This document shows, piece by piece, positions 1 through 11,260 of a stretch of DNA of 64,000 nt. This DNA comes from Valencia hispanica (lineage: Eukaryota; Chordata; Actinopteri; Cyprinodontiformes; Valenciidae): contig OY747710.1 in NCBI GenBank assembly GCA_963556495.2, forward strand, positions 2,333,001 to 2,397,000. The letters are read 5' to 3'. The notes beneath the pieces are model-generated. The model was not told the DNA's origin, made no database searches, and worked only from the letters and a program-made list of their open reading frames with translations. The position numbers were made by a program, and so were the translations under genes. Within the stretch, counting starts at the first letter, position 1. Every line of letters begins with the position of its first letter.

Positions 1-129
1 GAAAAATAACCTCAGAACCTCCTTTATGCCATAGATATTTTTTTCTCACCCACTTTTCTTTTAAAGATTGATAATATCACTAATATTGTATACAAAGGAC
101 TTCTTTCAAATTCTTGTCCCTCTTGTCAC

Positions 130-310
130 ATTCTTGCAGTTTTCGCCCCAAATGTTTTAAAAACGTATACCCACATTAAAATTAAAGCTGTTCATTTTGA
201 GTACAGACATGGCTGTGATCTCGTTGAACAGAAATTGGTCTGAAGTTTCCCCCGTAACAGTGAGAATATGTAGGCTAAGTGCTATTGTTACCAAGTAATA
301 AGATTTAGAA
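130..310. repeat. Interspersed repeat of unknown class, copy 1
   Basis: This segment is clearly similar, in the same orientation, to 3683-3865. Both have a block ending in ATACCCA, then AAAGCTGTTC, then a stretch around GACATGGCTG, then GAGTGCTATT or AAGTGCTATT followed by TTACCAAG. No coding potential or terminal repeats are visible. It is probably a fragment of a non-autonomous transposon. Confidence 0.45.
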
Positions 311-1900
311 TATGTTTTGAAAATGATGATACCTGCCGGTATCTAACACGTCGTTTAGCTGATGTCATCTGCACACAACAGCGTAACTCCACTTCCACAG
401 CTTGTAAGGAAGAAACTGACCCACTGGTTGCGTTAACTTATGGTGCGTTCAAAGACGGCTCGGAAAAATCCATTACCGCATATTAACGGTTAAGACGGCT
501 TTAAAGGCTGGAAAAAAGTGCGGGGGACATGTCCCACGCGTACCCCGAGGTTGTTACGCCCATGCAAGTCGGACTCTAGCACAGAAACCAGCTCTGGAAC
601 CAGTTCAGTGGAAAAGGCCCCAGAAAGAGAGAGCTCCACCTGCAGAACTCTGCAGGTAGATCAGCTCCTCCCACTGGAGCTCCTGGAGTTCAGCTGCTGC
701 CAAAAAGAAACCAAAGGATTTACTGTAACTCTATGGAATAAGTGGATTCATTTCAGCAGGTCAAAGTTTAATGATCAACCTTCAATTCATTTCTTTAAAC
801 TTTCAGTCTTTGGTCTCTTCTTCAGTCTGTGCTTTTATTGGACATTTTAAAGTCTTTGCTGACGCTGGTAGATATGAATAAATATAGACACACCGTCACC
901 AAAGTGTGACGCGTTTAAGGAGACGGTCAGTGACGTGGACTGATCTGAGTTTCTAATAAACTTCTGTTAATTGTTTCTAGATGGGATTCCTGACTGAAAA
1001 ATAGCTAAATGTGTTCTAAATGTTTTTATTCATGATAGTTTGAATTTAACCGATTATTTAAATAGTAAAACACACAGACTGAGCGGGGCTGGACTTTGTA
1101 TTTTATTTGTGACATGACATGTCCTGCGGGAGGCGCAGCTCTAAAGGTAGATGCGGCTTATAGGACCGGTTCTGTAGAACATGGAGGCTCGGTCTGGGAG
1201 AGGCAGTCAGCTATAGAAATGAAAGTAATACCAAATAAGCTCTCCAACCTGAAGGAGCTCAGAGTGCAATAGACAAATGCAGCAAGTTAAATCATTTCAT
1301 AATGTGCTTCATAATGCTTGTTTAATCAGCTACCAGCTCTCCTATGGTCTTTTTAATGTCAACAGTCTCAGCTCCACTCAGTCCTGCCCTTCAGTACTAT
1401 TAGCAACAGCAGTGTCTCAACAGCACCACTGTACCCCATCAGACAAAAAACAGGCTACTTTTGCTTTGCATTGTTCCCAGTTGATGAGGATGATATATTA
1501 TGTTGTGATTCCAATTAGATTCTTGATAAATATCCATTGTTTTTATTCAGTGTTGTTGTTGTAAGGTGTTTTAAAATCTTATTCTATGTTCCCCTTTTTA
1601 CTTTGAGGACCTGCCCCTCCAAAGATGTTGTGAACTTAAAATTAAAAAGTATAGTTTTTCAAGTTTACCAAATGTTATGGAATTTAAAACTTTTTTCCTA
1701 AATTTACACAGCATATTTTTCTAATTTTCATTGAGTTATTGTTTTTTTCAAATTGCTCGGATCCTGTTTTGATACCATTAGTGTCAGTTTTTTATTATAA
1801 TTGATGTTTTTCATAATAAATCTCAAATCCTATCTGAACAATGTGATAGCTGTCCCTCCTAACTGCTGTCTGCTGTAAATACATATCACTGTTTGCTATT
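310..1900. other. No recognisable gene
   Basis: The short open frames here (518-850 and 1277-1564) have no family resemblance and no splice context. By comparison with the intact locus at 44-46 kb, the ZU5 and first UPA exons of the broken FIIND gene should lie just before 1909, but I could not find them. Confidence 0.5.
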
Positions 1901-1908
1901 GCTTGAAG

Positions 1909-2037
1909 AAAATGGACCAAAGGGAGAAACTGTTTGGGTACAAAGTCATCCGAAAGCCAGACCCAGACAGGTCTCTGAAAATGTGGGATCACTTGATCCT
2001 TAAAGCAACTCCGAAAACAGCAAAGGTTTGTCCTGAG
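1909..2037 (+). pseudogene. UPA exon of a broken FIIND-PYD gene
   Basis: This 129 bp block has the same length and the same frame as the intact UPA exon at 45103-45231. Both begin with the codons for K-M-D-Q and share the stretch KPDP(D/E)(R/K)SLKM. It is followed by a usable donor (GAG|gtatga) and preceded by AG with a poor pyrimidine tract. The exon has no stop codon. The next exons of the same gene (7875-7972, 8070-8099, 10062-10275) are damaged, so it belongs to a dead or dying paralogue. Identification rests on alignment by eye to the second locus. Confidence 0.72.
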
Positions 2038-2411
2038 GTATGATTTCAGTTTTGTTATAGTTTAATAAAATATAGTCGATGTTGATACTCATCCTGTATT
2101 TCGGACCAATGTTGGTGGGATGCAGCAGCTATAACCTGATCTCTTTGGATGTGGCTTGGCTGGTTCAGGTGGTGTATTATATAGTAGTTACAAACAATCA
2201 CTGTCCTACTGGAAACGGTCAGATTTCTAGCAGAAATGAGGTTTGGGCTGAGCAGGTTGACCCCCAGGAGTAAATATTTAGGGGGCAGGGCTTAAGGCCT
2301 TGGTGACATGAGCAGATGAGTCTATGAATTTGTTGAGTGCTAGTCTGTGATGACACACAGAAAGTCTGCTTCAGTTGTGACCTTGTGTTTGGAAGTTATT
2401 ACACCTTTATT

Positions 2412-3672
2412 TCAATTCAATTCACTTTATTTATATAGCGCCAATTCATAACAGATGTCATCTCAAGGCTCTTAACAAGAAGTCATTTCAATACATTTAT
2501 ACAAACATTCCAATCAGTTAAAAAGTTTCCTATTTAAGGAATCCCAGCAGATTGTGTCAGTCATTGGTTGGGCCCCTTGATGCAGACTTTCCAACCACAG
2601 CAATCCTTCAGCAATCCCTCATACTGAGCAAGCATGTAGCGACGGTGGAGAGGAAAAACTCCCCTTTAACAGGAAGAAACCTCCAACAGAACCAGGCTCA
2701 GTAGGAGCGGCCATCTGCCACGACCGTCTGGGGGTTTGAGAAGACAGAGCAGAAACACAGAAGGAACAGAAGATCTGATATAAGAGAACTTTCTATGTTA
2801 CAGAAAGTAAAAAGTTGATAACAGGACAAAGTGGATGTTCAGTTACTGGGAGCATCATCCCAGTCGATGCCCCCCGTCCAACAGGGCATTGCAGCCAAGC
2901 AGGATACCAGACCAGGTATATCTTCTATGGAGATAAAAACACTGAGAGAAAACAAAGTTAACAGTCGAAATAACAGAATGTACTGTAACACAACTGGAGA
3001 GTAGTAGGAGAAAACAAAGTAGCAGAGTGAAGAAAATTGGTAAGTCTGTCCTCCAGCAGTCTAAGCCTATAGCAGCATAACTACAGAGATAGCTCAGGAT
3101 GACCTTAGCCACTCTAACTATAAGCTTTATCAAAAAGGAAAGTTTTAAGCCTGGCCTTAAAAGTAAACAGAGTGTCTGCCTCACGGACTAAAGCTGGGAG
3201 CTGGTTCCACAGGAGAGGAGCCTGATAACTAAAAGATCTGCCTCCCATTCTACTTTTAGAAATCCTAGGAACTACAAGTAAACCTGCAGTCTGAGAGCAA
3301 AGGGCTCTGTTAGGAACATATGGAACAATTAGATCTCTGATGTATGATGGAGCTTGATTATTATGGGCTTTATATGGAAGAAGGAGGATCTTAGATTCTA
3401 TTCTGGATTTAACAGGGAGCCAATGAAGTGAAGCTAAAACAGGAGAAATGTGATCTCTCTTTTTAATATTCATCAGAACTCTTGCTGCAGCATTTTGGAT
3501 CAACTGAAGGCTTTTAATGGCATTTTGTGGACTTCCTGATAGTAAAGAATTACAGTAGTCCAGCCTTGAGGTAACAAATGCATGGACTAGTTTCTCAGCA
3601 TCACTCCTGGACAGGATGTTTCTAATTTTAGCAATATTCCGGAGGTGAAAGAAGGAAATCCTAGAAACCTGT
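2412..3672 (-). mobile_element. L2-type LINE fragment, 3' half
   Basis: Read on the minus strand, 3503-3114 encodes the C-terminal part of an L2/CR1-group reverse transcriptase polyprotein (NAAARVL, SLHWLPVKSRI, LWNQLPALVREA, FKARLKTFLF). This is followed by a long 3' UTR running to 2412 that ends in the 'tatagcgcc' sequence typical of this fish repeat. It is 5' truncated. Pieces of the same family recur at 6380-6547 and 51680-51860. Confidence 0.75.
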
Positions 3673-3682
3673 TCCCCCTTAA

Positions 3683-4900
3683 AATTCCTGCAATTTCCGC
3701 CCTACATTTTTTAAAAACGCATACCCAAAATTAACTTAAAGCTGTTCTTGAACCATTTTGAGTAGAGACATGGCTGGAGTCTCTTTGGAAAGCAAACACT
3801 CTAAAATTTATCCCAGAACTGTGTTAATATCTCTGAGTGCTATTATTACCAAGCAATATTAATTTTAATACCCCAAAAAATTATTTTATTTGTGTCAGAA
3901 TATTTATTTGATATAAATACATGCTGTAAAAATGGCTTTAAAAAGAGGTGGTGACCTAAAACACGCTGTGGGTCTAAAGCCTGAAGTATTACCTTCATCC
4001 ACACCAAATGTGACAGCAATAAACCAAAAAAGGAATATTCTGCACACATTTTTATAACTACAGGTCAAAGGTGGTCAGAAGTGTGCCATATGCGCCATCT
4101 CCTGGGTAAATGCCGTAGTCCTCACTGAATTAAAAACATCATCAGAATCATAACTGCATCTTCTCATATAAAGCTCCACGGCTTCCTTCAATGTTGTATT
4201 TTGATCATAAAGGGTGTTTGGACACGGTGCTGAAACAGTATGTTACTGGTACGCACTGTGCGTAATCTCTTCATGAATAAGACATTTTACGCACATCATA
4301 TACAATGGCTGCGAACAAGTCCGCCCGGTCATGTTATATATCTGCGTTTACAGCGTGACATTGGCTATTCGATGCGTCAATCATCAGAGTTCTGGACCGC
4401 GATTGGTTCGAGTTACTTACCATAACGTGACTTTCCATCCATGCGCCATTGGTTGGAGATCTACCCTACGTAAGGAATAAACCGGATACATTTGTTTTTG
4501 TTTTGTTTTTTTCTTCTGGGCATGCTCAGTGACCTTTGTAGGCGGAAGTGGAAGCGAATGAATCGGAAACAAAGCCATAAAGACTACAAAAATGGCCATA
4601 GACATTTCGGGAGCGCATTTTCATTGTTTCTTTTACATTTTTTATTGGTTTTACTGTTGTCCTGGTCTAATAACTTTAACGGAGGACTTTAATCGGACCC
4701 TTATTGATGTAAAAAGACCATCGGATCAGTTTTGTCACGTTTATTGGACTACAAAGTGGTGAGTTCCATATTTTTATACCTCCGTCAGGAGAACGTTTGT
4801 GTTGGCAAAAGCGCTCACTGTGTCTTCAGTTATGATTGTATCCTTGATCGCCAGCCATAATTGAAATCACAAGACTCTTAGCTTTCCAATGATATAAAAT
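3683..4900. repeat. Interspersed repeat copy 2 plus unassigned sequence
   Basis: 3683-3865 is the second copy of the repeat at 130-310. The rest, to about 4900, has only short uninformative open frames. I recognise nothing else in it. Confidence 0.35.
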
Positions 4901-4974
4901 ATGTATAGGTTCATAGAAGTTAGAAGTCAGAAAATCGATGGATTTAAACTAGAAAATGGGCTGGGCCCGCCCGC

Positions 4975-5180
4975 GGGCCCTCGGAACGTTAATATGGGAT
5001 TTAAATGTCAAGACTTGGTCAAAAATAACACCGAGGTTCTTTATGTTATTACTGGGGGCCAATTTAATGCCATCCAGATGAAGTGACCGACTAATCAGTT
5101 TCTTTTTTAGAACTTCTGGTCCAAAGACGGAAACTTCTGTCTTGTCAGAATTTAAAAGCAAAAGGTTTAGATTCATCTTC
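4975..5180 (-). mobile_element. L2-type LINE fragment
   Basis: The minus-strand frame carries the signature found just after the reverse transcriptase core of this LINE group (LNSDKTEV, VFGPE, NLGVIFD, LTFKSHI). It is a roughly 200 bp fragment with no intact element around it. Confidence 0.65.
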
Positions 5181-5920
5181 ACCTTCTACTTTTATGGGCG
5201 AAACGCCATACTTGGAGGCTTTGCCACGCCCACATGCTTGGATGCAGCAAAAACCTTTAAACAACTTTTGATCCTCAATGCCTTAAAATTATCCTCATTC
5301 ATTTTTAATTCTGTTATTCAAAGGTTTAGGAGGGGTTCGTGCAGCTACGTGTGTTAACGGCACAAAATGACGTCTTCGATCCAAAATGGCCGACTCCCTG
5401 TGGGGTTTAGACCATGGTTCCAAAAGACTTTTTTGTAGATCATGAGACTGTACATATGTGGGCCAAATTTCATAATCCTCAGATAAAGTATGGCTTAGGG
5501 CTGACTGTTTTAATGCTTCTAGGGGGCGCTGTGGTGGAATTAGGCCAAGCCCACAAAAATTTGCATAGATATCTTTTAGGAGTTGGACTAGTAGCCATCC
5601 TGTGCCAAATGTATTTCCACTGCGTGAAGCTAGACTTTTCCCCACCCTCTTTATAAAATGCCCAGTACTGGACAGCAAGTTACACCAGCTTGTTTTCAGC
5701 CAGTGGGCACAGCTTCATGTTAATTAGTCACGGGAGTCAAATATCAACCTTTCAAAGTAAAGCATCACAGTTTCTGTTCTCAGTGGGCGGGGCTTGAGTG
5801 ATGTCAGCATTTGACCATTGGACTTTTATTAGGGACCTGATGGCGATCCACCATAGCAAGTTTCATGCTTCTGTGACTTTCTGCATAGGAGCTATAACAA
5901 GTTTTATATTTTAGTTGTGA
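5180..5920. other. Unassigned, probably transposon-derived
   Basis: The sequence resembles a dispersed fish repeat (for example the run GGGGGCGCTGTGGTGGAATT), but no terminal repeats or protein signature can be seen. There is no supported gene. Confidence 0.3.
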
Positions 5921-7873
5921 AGTCCATCCATCCATCCATTTTCTTCCGCTTATCCGGGGTCGGGTCGCGGGGGCAGCAGCCTAAGCAAAGAGACCCAGAC
6001 TTCCCTCTCCCCAGCCACTTGTTCCAGCTCCTCGGGAGGAACCCCAAGGCGCTCCCAGGCCAGCCGAGAAACATAGTCCCTCCAGCGTGTCCTGGGCCTT
6101 CCCCTGGGCCTCCTCCCGGTGGGACATGCCTGAAACACCTCACCAGGGAGGCGTCCAGGAGGCATCCTGACCAGATGCCCGAGCCACCTCAACTGACTCC
6201 TCTCGATGTGGAGAAGCAGCGGCTCTACTCTGAGCCCCCTCCGGATGACTGAGCTTCTCACCCTATCTCTAAGGGAGAGCCCAGACACTCTGCGGAGGAA
6301 ACTCATTTCAGCCGCTTGTATCCGTGATCTCGTTCTTTCGGTCACCACCCAGAGTTCGTGACCATAGATGAGGGTAGGAACGTGATTATCATGGGCTTTA
6401 TATGGAAGAAGGATCTTAGATTCTATTCTGGATTTAACAGGGAGCCAATGAAGTGAAGCTAAAACAGGAGAAATGTGATCTCTCTTTTTAATATTCATCA
6501 GAACTCTTGCTGCAGCATTTTGGATCAACTGAAGGCTTTTAAAGGCATGGAGAGAGCTTCGCCTTTTGGCTCAGCTCTCTCTTCACCACGACAGACCGGT
6601 AGAGCGCCCGCATAACTGCAGATGCCCCACCAATCCGTCTATCGATCTCCCGCTCCATTTTTCCCTCATTCGTGAACAAGACCCCCAGATACTTAAACTC
6701 CTCCACTTGGGGAAGGACCCCATCCCCGACCCGGAGGAGGCACCCCACCCTTTTCCGGCTCAAGACCATGGCCTCGGATTTGGAGGTGCTGATTCTCATC
6801 CCAGCCGCTTCACACTCGGCTGCGAACAGCTCCAGCGAAAGCTGTAGATCACGCTCCGATGAAGCCAACAGGACCACATCATCTGCAAAAAGCAGAGACC
6901 GGATCCTGAGGCCACCAAAACGGATCCCCGCAACGCCTTGGCTGCGCCTAGAAATCCTGTCCATAAAAGTTAGGAATAGGATCGGTGACAAAGGGCAACC
7001 TTGGCGGAGTCCAACTCTCACCGGAAACAAGCCCGACTTACTGCCGGCAATGCGAACCAAACTCTGGCACCGGTCGTACAGGGACCTAACAGCCCGTATC
7101 AAGGGGCCCGGTACCCCATACTCCCGGAGCACCCCCCACAGGGCCCCCCGAGGGACACGGTTGAACGCCTTCTCCAAGTCCACAAAACACATGTAGACCG
7201 GTTGGGCGAACTCCCACGCACCCTCCAGGACCCTGCTGAGGGTGTAGAGCTGGTCCAGTGTTCCACGGCCAGGACGAAAACCGCATTGTTCCTCCTGGAT
7301 CCGAGGTTCGACTATCCGTCGGACCCTCCTCTCCAGAACCCCTGAATAGACCTTACCAGGGAGGCTCAGAAGTTTGATCCCCCTGTAGTTGGAACACACT
7401 CTGTGGTCCCCCTTTTTAAACAGGGGGACCACCACCCCGGTCTGCCAATCCAAGGGAACTGCCCCCGATGTCCACGCAATATTGCAGAGCCGCGTTAACC
7501 AACACAGCCCCACAACATCCAGAGCCTTGAGGAACTCCGGTCGAATCTCATCCACCCCCGGAGCCCTGCCACCGAGGAGCTTTTTAACGACCTCGGTGAC
7601 CTCGGCACCAGAGATTGGAGAGACCGACCCCAAGTCCCCAAACCCTGCTTCCAGATTGGAAGGCGTGCTGGTGGGATTGAGGAGGTCTTCGAAGTATTCC
7701 ATCCACCGACCCAAAACGTCCCGCGTCGAGGTCAGCAGCACACCATCCCCACTGTAAACAGTGTTGGTGGCAGACCGCTTTCCCCCCCTGAGACGCCGGA
7801 TGGTGGACCAGAATCGCTTCGAAGCCGTACGGAAGTCGTTTTCCATGGTCTCTCCAAACTCCTCCCACGCCCG
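5921..7873 (-). mobile_element. Rex3 (RTE-clade) retrotransposon, 5' truncated, copy 1
   Basis: On the minus strand 7846-6539 encodes a reverse transcriptase with the expected motifs in order: the NYRGI region, FVDLEKAF, RQGCPLSP, LLFADDVVLL and KYLGV. The downstream domain of maturase-like residues continues through 6360-5950, and the element ends in (GATG)n, seen here as catccatcc at 5921. The second Asp of the usual VDLEKAFD motif is Asn, and a 165 bp foreign L2 patch at about 6380-6547 breaks the frame, so the copy is dead. Its 5' end abuts the broken UPA exon at 7875. TGAAGT occurs on both sides and may be the target duplication. Confidence 0.9.
6380..6547 (-). mobile_element. L2 patch inside the Rex3 copy
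   Basis: This segment is nearly identical to part of the L2 fragment at 3355-3525 (frame with NAAARVLMNIKKRDHISPVL). It replaces about 17 bp of Rex3 that are present in the copy at 49861-50589, where the element reads straight through between AGGAACGT and GAGAGCTTCG. The simplest readings are template switching during reverse transcription or a repair patch. Confidence 0.7.
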
Positions 7874-7874
7874 A

Positions 7875-7972
7875 GTTTGAAGTGTACTTTAAAAATCCAG
7901 AGACAGACTTTGAGCTGAAACTCGAAGCAGTAAAGGATTCCAAGCCAGTGTGGGTCTGTGAACTTTGAAAAG
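7875..7972 (+). pseudogene. Terminal UPA exon relic with nonsense codon
   Basis: This is homologous to the 3' two thirds of the intact exon 45455-45593. Both read (F)EVY(F/V), then aligned hydrophobic positions, then VW(V/E)C, then AAA G|gtca at the donor. Where the intact gene has CGA (Arg) just before the last codon, this copy has TGA at 7966-7968, a typical CpG-decay transition. The 5' part of the exon is missing at the Rex3 boundary. These two lesions are the main evidence that this FIIND gene is broken. Confidence 0.72.
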
Positions 7973-8069
7973 GTCACTATAAAACAGTCACATTGACCCT
8001 GTTAGATCACATTTATATTCTGTTCAAAATTTATCTCCTAAATCTTTATTTTCTCTGCCTGAATTTCAG

Positions 8070-8099
8070 ATGAATACCAAATAACCGAGGAGAGACAAG
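8070..8099 (+). pseudogene. DEYQ mini-exon relic
   Basis: A 30 bp exon-like block between TTTCAG and a GT. It has the same length and phase as the intact mini-exon 45787-45816 and starts with the same D-E-Y-Q codons. It links the broken UPA exon to the broken PYD exon. Confidence 0.65.
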
Positions 8100-8419
8100 G
8101 TGGGAGTTTAGATCACTGATTTTTTGCAGAAAAAACATTTTGGACAGTTTAGTTGCAATGAAGGAAAACATTAAAAAACAGTTATTTTACTAATTTCAGC
8201 TCCAGGATTCTCAGGTGGAGCGACTGGTGTCACTTCTTTACATGATGTTAACTTTTTTATTACCATGCATTAAAGGAAAAATAACAATTGTTCCATTTTA
8301 AACTATAAATGCAGAATGTGAGTCATTAATTATCCTTTTTTCTTGAGCACTGCTTCAGTTTTCTTTTTTTTCTGCGTTGCCGTTCATCTGCTCTTAAAAT
8401 ACTCTCTTTAATTACATTA

Positions 8420-9720
8420 GAGCCTTGCAAAAGTATCCACACTCTTTAAGCTTTTTCACATTTTCCTATTTTACAGTTACAATTCTCTGTGCTTTTAATT
8501 CACAAACCAATGCTTGGATGTAAAGTGGAAACCAAATTAAACATGGTTTTTAAAACTCTCTCAAAAAAAAATCTGACAAGTCTTTGGTTTCCTTTCAGAC
8601 CGAAGGGAGTGAAACCAGTTGTCTTAATGAGTTTTTTGATGCTAAATAAAGTCAAGTTGCGTGCAGTGCAGACACTCCACCCACGAACATCACAGACTGG
8701 ACATAGGGCACCAAGTGGCCAGGGACGCCAATAAAATCAGGATCATGAAAAATTGTCATAGTTATAATCATAATAATGACATATTTTTAAATATGTGCAA
8801 GGTATTTTAATAGAAAGAGGCAATGCAAACCCTTTATTCCGATATCCCTAAATAAAATCCAGTGGAACCAGTTGCTTTCAGAAAACTTTAATTTCTAAAT
8901 AAAATCTAGCGTTGTGTTTAACTTTATTATAACTGCAGCTGTTCTGTTTCTGGTCTCAGAGGTTTGTCAGTGAACAACCAGCATCCTGGAGACCAGGGAA
9001 CACAGCAGACAGGTCAGGGGGAAAGTTGTGGAGAAATTTAAAGCAGGTTTAGGTTCTACAACAACATCTCCCAGAGCTCTGATCAATCCATCATCTGGAC
9101 ATGGAGAGAGGATGGACCACCTGCTGAACTACCCAGACATGGACGTTCATCTGGACTGACAGGAGAGCTTTAATCAGAGAAGCAGCCGGGAGGACCATGG
9201 TAGCTCTGGAGGAGCTGCAGAGAAGGGAAGGACCACTGCAACAACTATTTGTCTCAAGCTACATAAATCTGGAATTTGTGGAAGACTGGCAAGAAGAAAG
9301 CCAGAAAATCACATCATGTTGAAACTTGGTGGTGGCAGTATCATGCTGTGAGGGGAAGTTCTCTTCATCAGGGACATGCAAGCTGGTCAGAGTTGATGGA
9401 GCTAAATCCAGGACAATCCTGGGGGAAAACCTGCTAGAGGCTGCAGAAGACCTGAGACTGGGGTGAAGCTTCACCTTCCAGCAGGACAACCACCCTGAAC
9501 ATGCAGCCAGAGATATTATGGGATGGTTTAGATCAAAGCAGATTCATGGGTTAGAATGGCCTAGTCAAAATCCGAAAAATATTTGAAATGAGAATGCTCT
9601 AGAAAGAAAAAAAAATAGTGCCCTCTTTTGATGTTTGTCAGCTGTAATTGAAATGTGGTTGAACAAAGTTTTGATTGAATACGAATACCAAGTAAAAAAA
9701 AGCATTGAGAAGCAAGCACC
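8420..9720 (+). mobile_element. Tc1-like DNA transposon relic
   Basis: A degraded Tc1/mariner-superfamily transposase gene. The frame-broken sequence still has the recognisable order of a fish Tc1: the opening 'gcaaaagta' terminal region at 8425, the helix-turn-helix region near 8960-9120, the 'GGCAGTATCATGCTGTG' block near 9335, the 'CCTTCCAGCAGGACAAC' block near 9473, and the tail 'cagctgtaattg' near 9640. It has no long open frame and lies in an intron of the broken FIIND-PYD gene. Confidence 0.7.
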
Positions 9721-10061
9721 ACTTTCCTTTCATGTCACAACGATGCAATACTTTGTCTTACAGTCATAGTTAAGATCCCACCAAAATAAGCTGTAGTTTA
9801 CAGGTTGTTTCACTTTTCGTGTCTTGTCTTGTTTCCTCACAAAGATTTATGATCTTCTTTCTGCTCCATTGGGTTTGGTTCTACTTTTTATTTTATTTTT
9901 GTTGTCATCACTATTCCTCCTGGAACAAAGTCTCCATCCTTGGTCTTCGCTTAGCTAGACATGTTTTTAATCCCATTCTTCTAACATATAAAGCTCCCAT
10001 TTAAATAAAGCTTTAATTAAACCAATTACATTTTTCAAACTTTGTGTTTCCATCTCACCAG

Positions 10062-10275
10062 GCGGCATCCCTCGGATCAGACAGACAGAAGCTTCTGAAA
10101 GTGATGAAAGAGCTGAAGGACTTGAAGGAAAATGGAGGAGCAGGTTTGATGAAAATCCCAGAATGTGACCTGGAGAAGAACGATGCTTTAGACCTGGTGG
10201 AGCTGATGCTGCAAACCTACGGTGGAGGTGACCAAGAAGATTCTCAGGAATGATCTGGTGGACAGGCTGTGAGGA
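10062..10275 (+). pseudogene. Terminal PYD exon relic
   Basis: This starts after a good acceptor (catctcaccag) with codons matching the intact terminal PYD exon 46403-46681: an A-A start, SD-K/R, LLK-MK-LK, then a block lost relative to the intact copy, then IP, LE, ALDLVELMLQTY. A frameshift near 10230 follows. After it the other frame reads VEVTKKIL, then NDLVDRL and a stop. The in-frame deletion in helix 2-3 and the frameshift make a functional death fold unlikely. Confidence 0.75.
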
Positions 10276-10570
10276 AGCAGCTCATCATCCAAACAGAACA
10301 GAAACAATTATCAAACAAATTAACAATGAATGTGGTTGTATTAAACTCATAGCCAAATAACTGTATATATATTTTTTATATGAATTTTTTTGGGGGAAAA
10401 TTGTTTAAACAGTTGGTGCAAATCTTTTGATAAGAAATTTATAATTTTCTAACGTCTTAACTATCTTTCTAAAAACGTTGATAAATTTTGTCTTCAAAAC
10501 GTTTAATCCTTACAGAAGATTTATGCTTCTTGCCAGAGCCAAAATCCTATTATCTGTTCAACATACTGTT
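10276..10570. other. AT-rich sequence, nothing recognised
   Basis: Sequence downstream of the broken PYD exon. No gene or repeat signature was seen. Confidence 0.4.
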
Positions 10571-10577
10571 ATGTAAG

Positions 10578-10630
<53 letters not shown>
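10571..10630. repeat. (AT)n microsatellite
   Basis: An uninterrupted AT dinucleotide run ending exactly where the L2 fragment at 10631 begins. Confidence 0.95.
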
Positions 10631-10632
<2 letters not shown>

Positions 10633-11260
10633 TCCCTCTTGGCAGCGTCATCAGAAAACATGAAGTTAACTTTCACAGTTATGCTGATGATACACAGCTG
10701 TACATCTCCATGTCTCCTGATGACACACGGCCAATGGATTCACTTTTTAACTGCATTCTAGACATTAAATCCTGGATGGCAGAAAACTTTCTCCAGCTCA
10801 ACCAGGACAAAACTGAAGTTTTAGTCATCGGTCCTGAGGCTCAGAGAGAGAAACTTTTACCAAAACTACAATCACTGTCTTTTAATCCTTCTTTACTAGT
10901 GAAGAACCTGGGCGTGATTTTTGACTCTGAGCTGATTTTTATTCCTCACATAAAAAATATCACTAAAACAGGTTTTTTATCAACTAAAGAACATCGCCAG
11001 AGTCCGCCCCATTCTCTCTCTGGCCGACACGGAGACGCTGATGCTTTTATCTCTAGTAGACTTTATTACTGTAATGCCCTGCTTTCTGGTCTTCCCAAAA
11101 AGAGTATCTCAGGTTTACAACTACTACAAAATTCAGCAGCACGTGTCCTGATGAAGACCAGGAGGGAGGAGCACATTACACCGGTCTTCAATTCATTGCA
11201 TTGGCTCCCTGTATGTTTTAGGATCGATTATGTTTATGAAAAATACAAGGTCTTGAAATA
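10631..11260 (+). mobile_element. L2-type LINE fragment
   Basis: Closely matches the interior of the larger copy at 17440-18050, beginning at the same MLPLGSVI codons and including the YADDTQLY catalytic motif, LNQDKTEVL and LGVIFDSEL. Small indels break the frame near 10970. It is cut off at both ends. Confidence 0.85.

Noticed and set aside
5414..5656. 80-residue hydrophobic ORF with a possible membrane segment
   Set aside because: It lies in a dispersed repeat, has no splice or promoter context and no family resemblance.
6539..7846. A 435-codon minus-strand reverse transcriptase gene as a host gene
   Set aside because: It is the coding region of a truncated Rex3 element with (GATG)n tail and disrupted frame.
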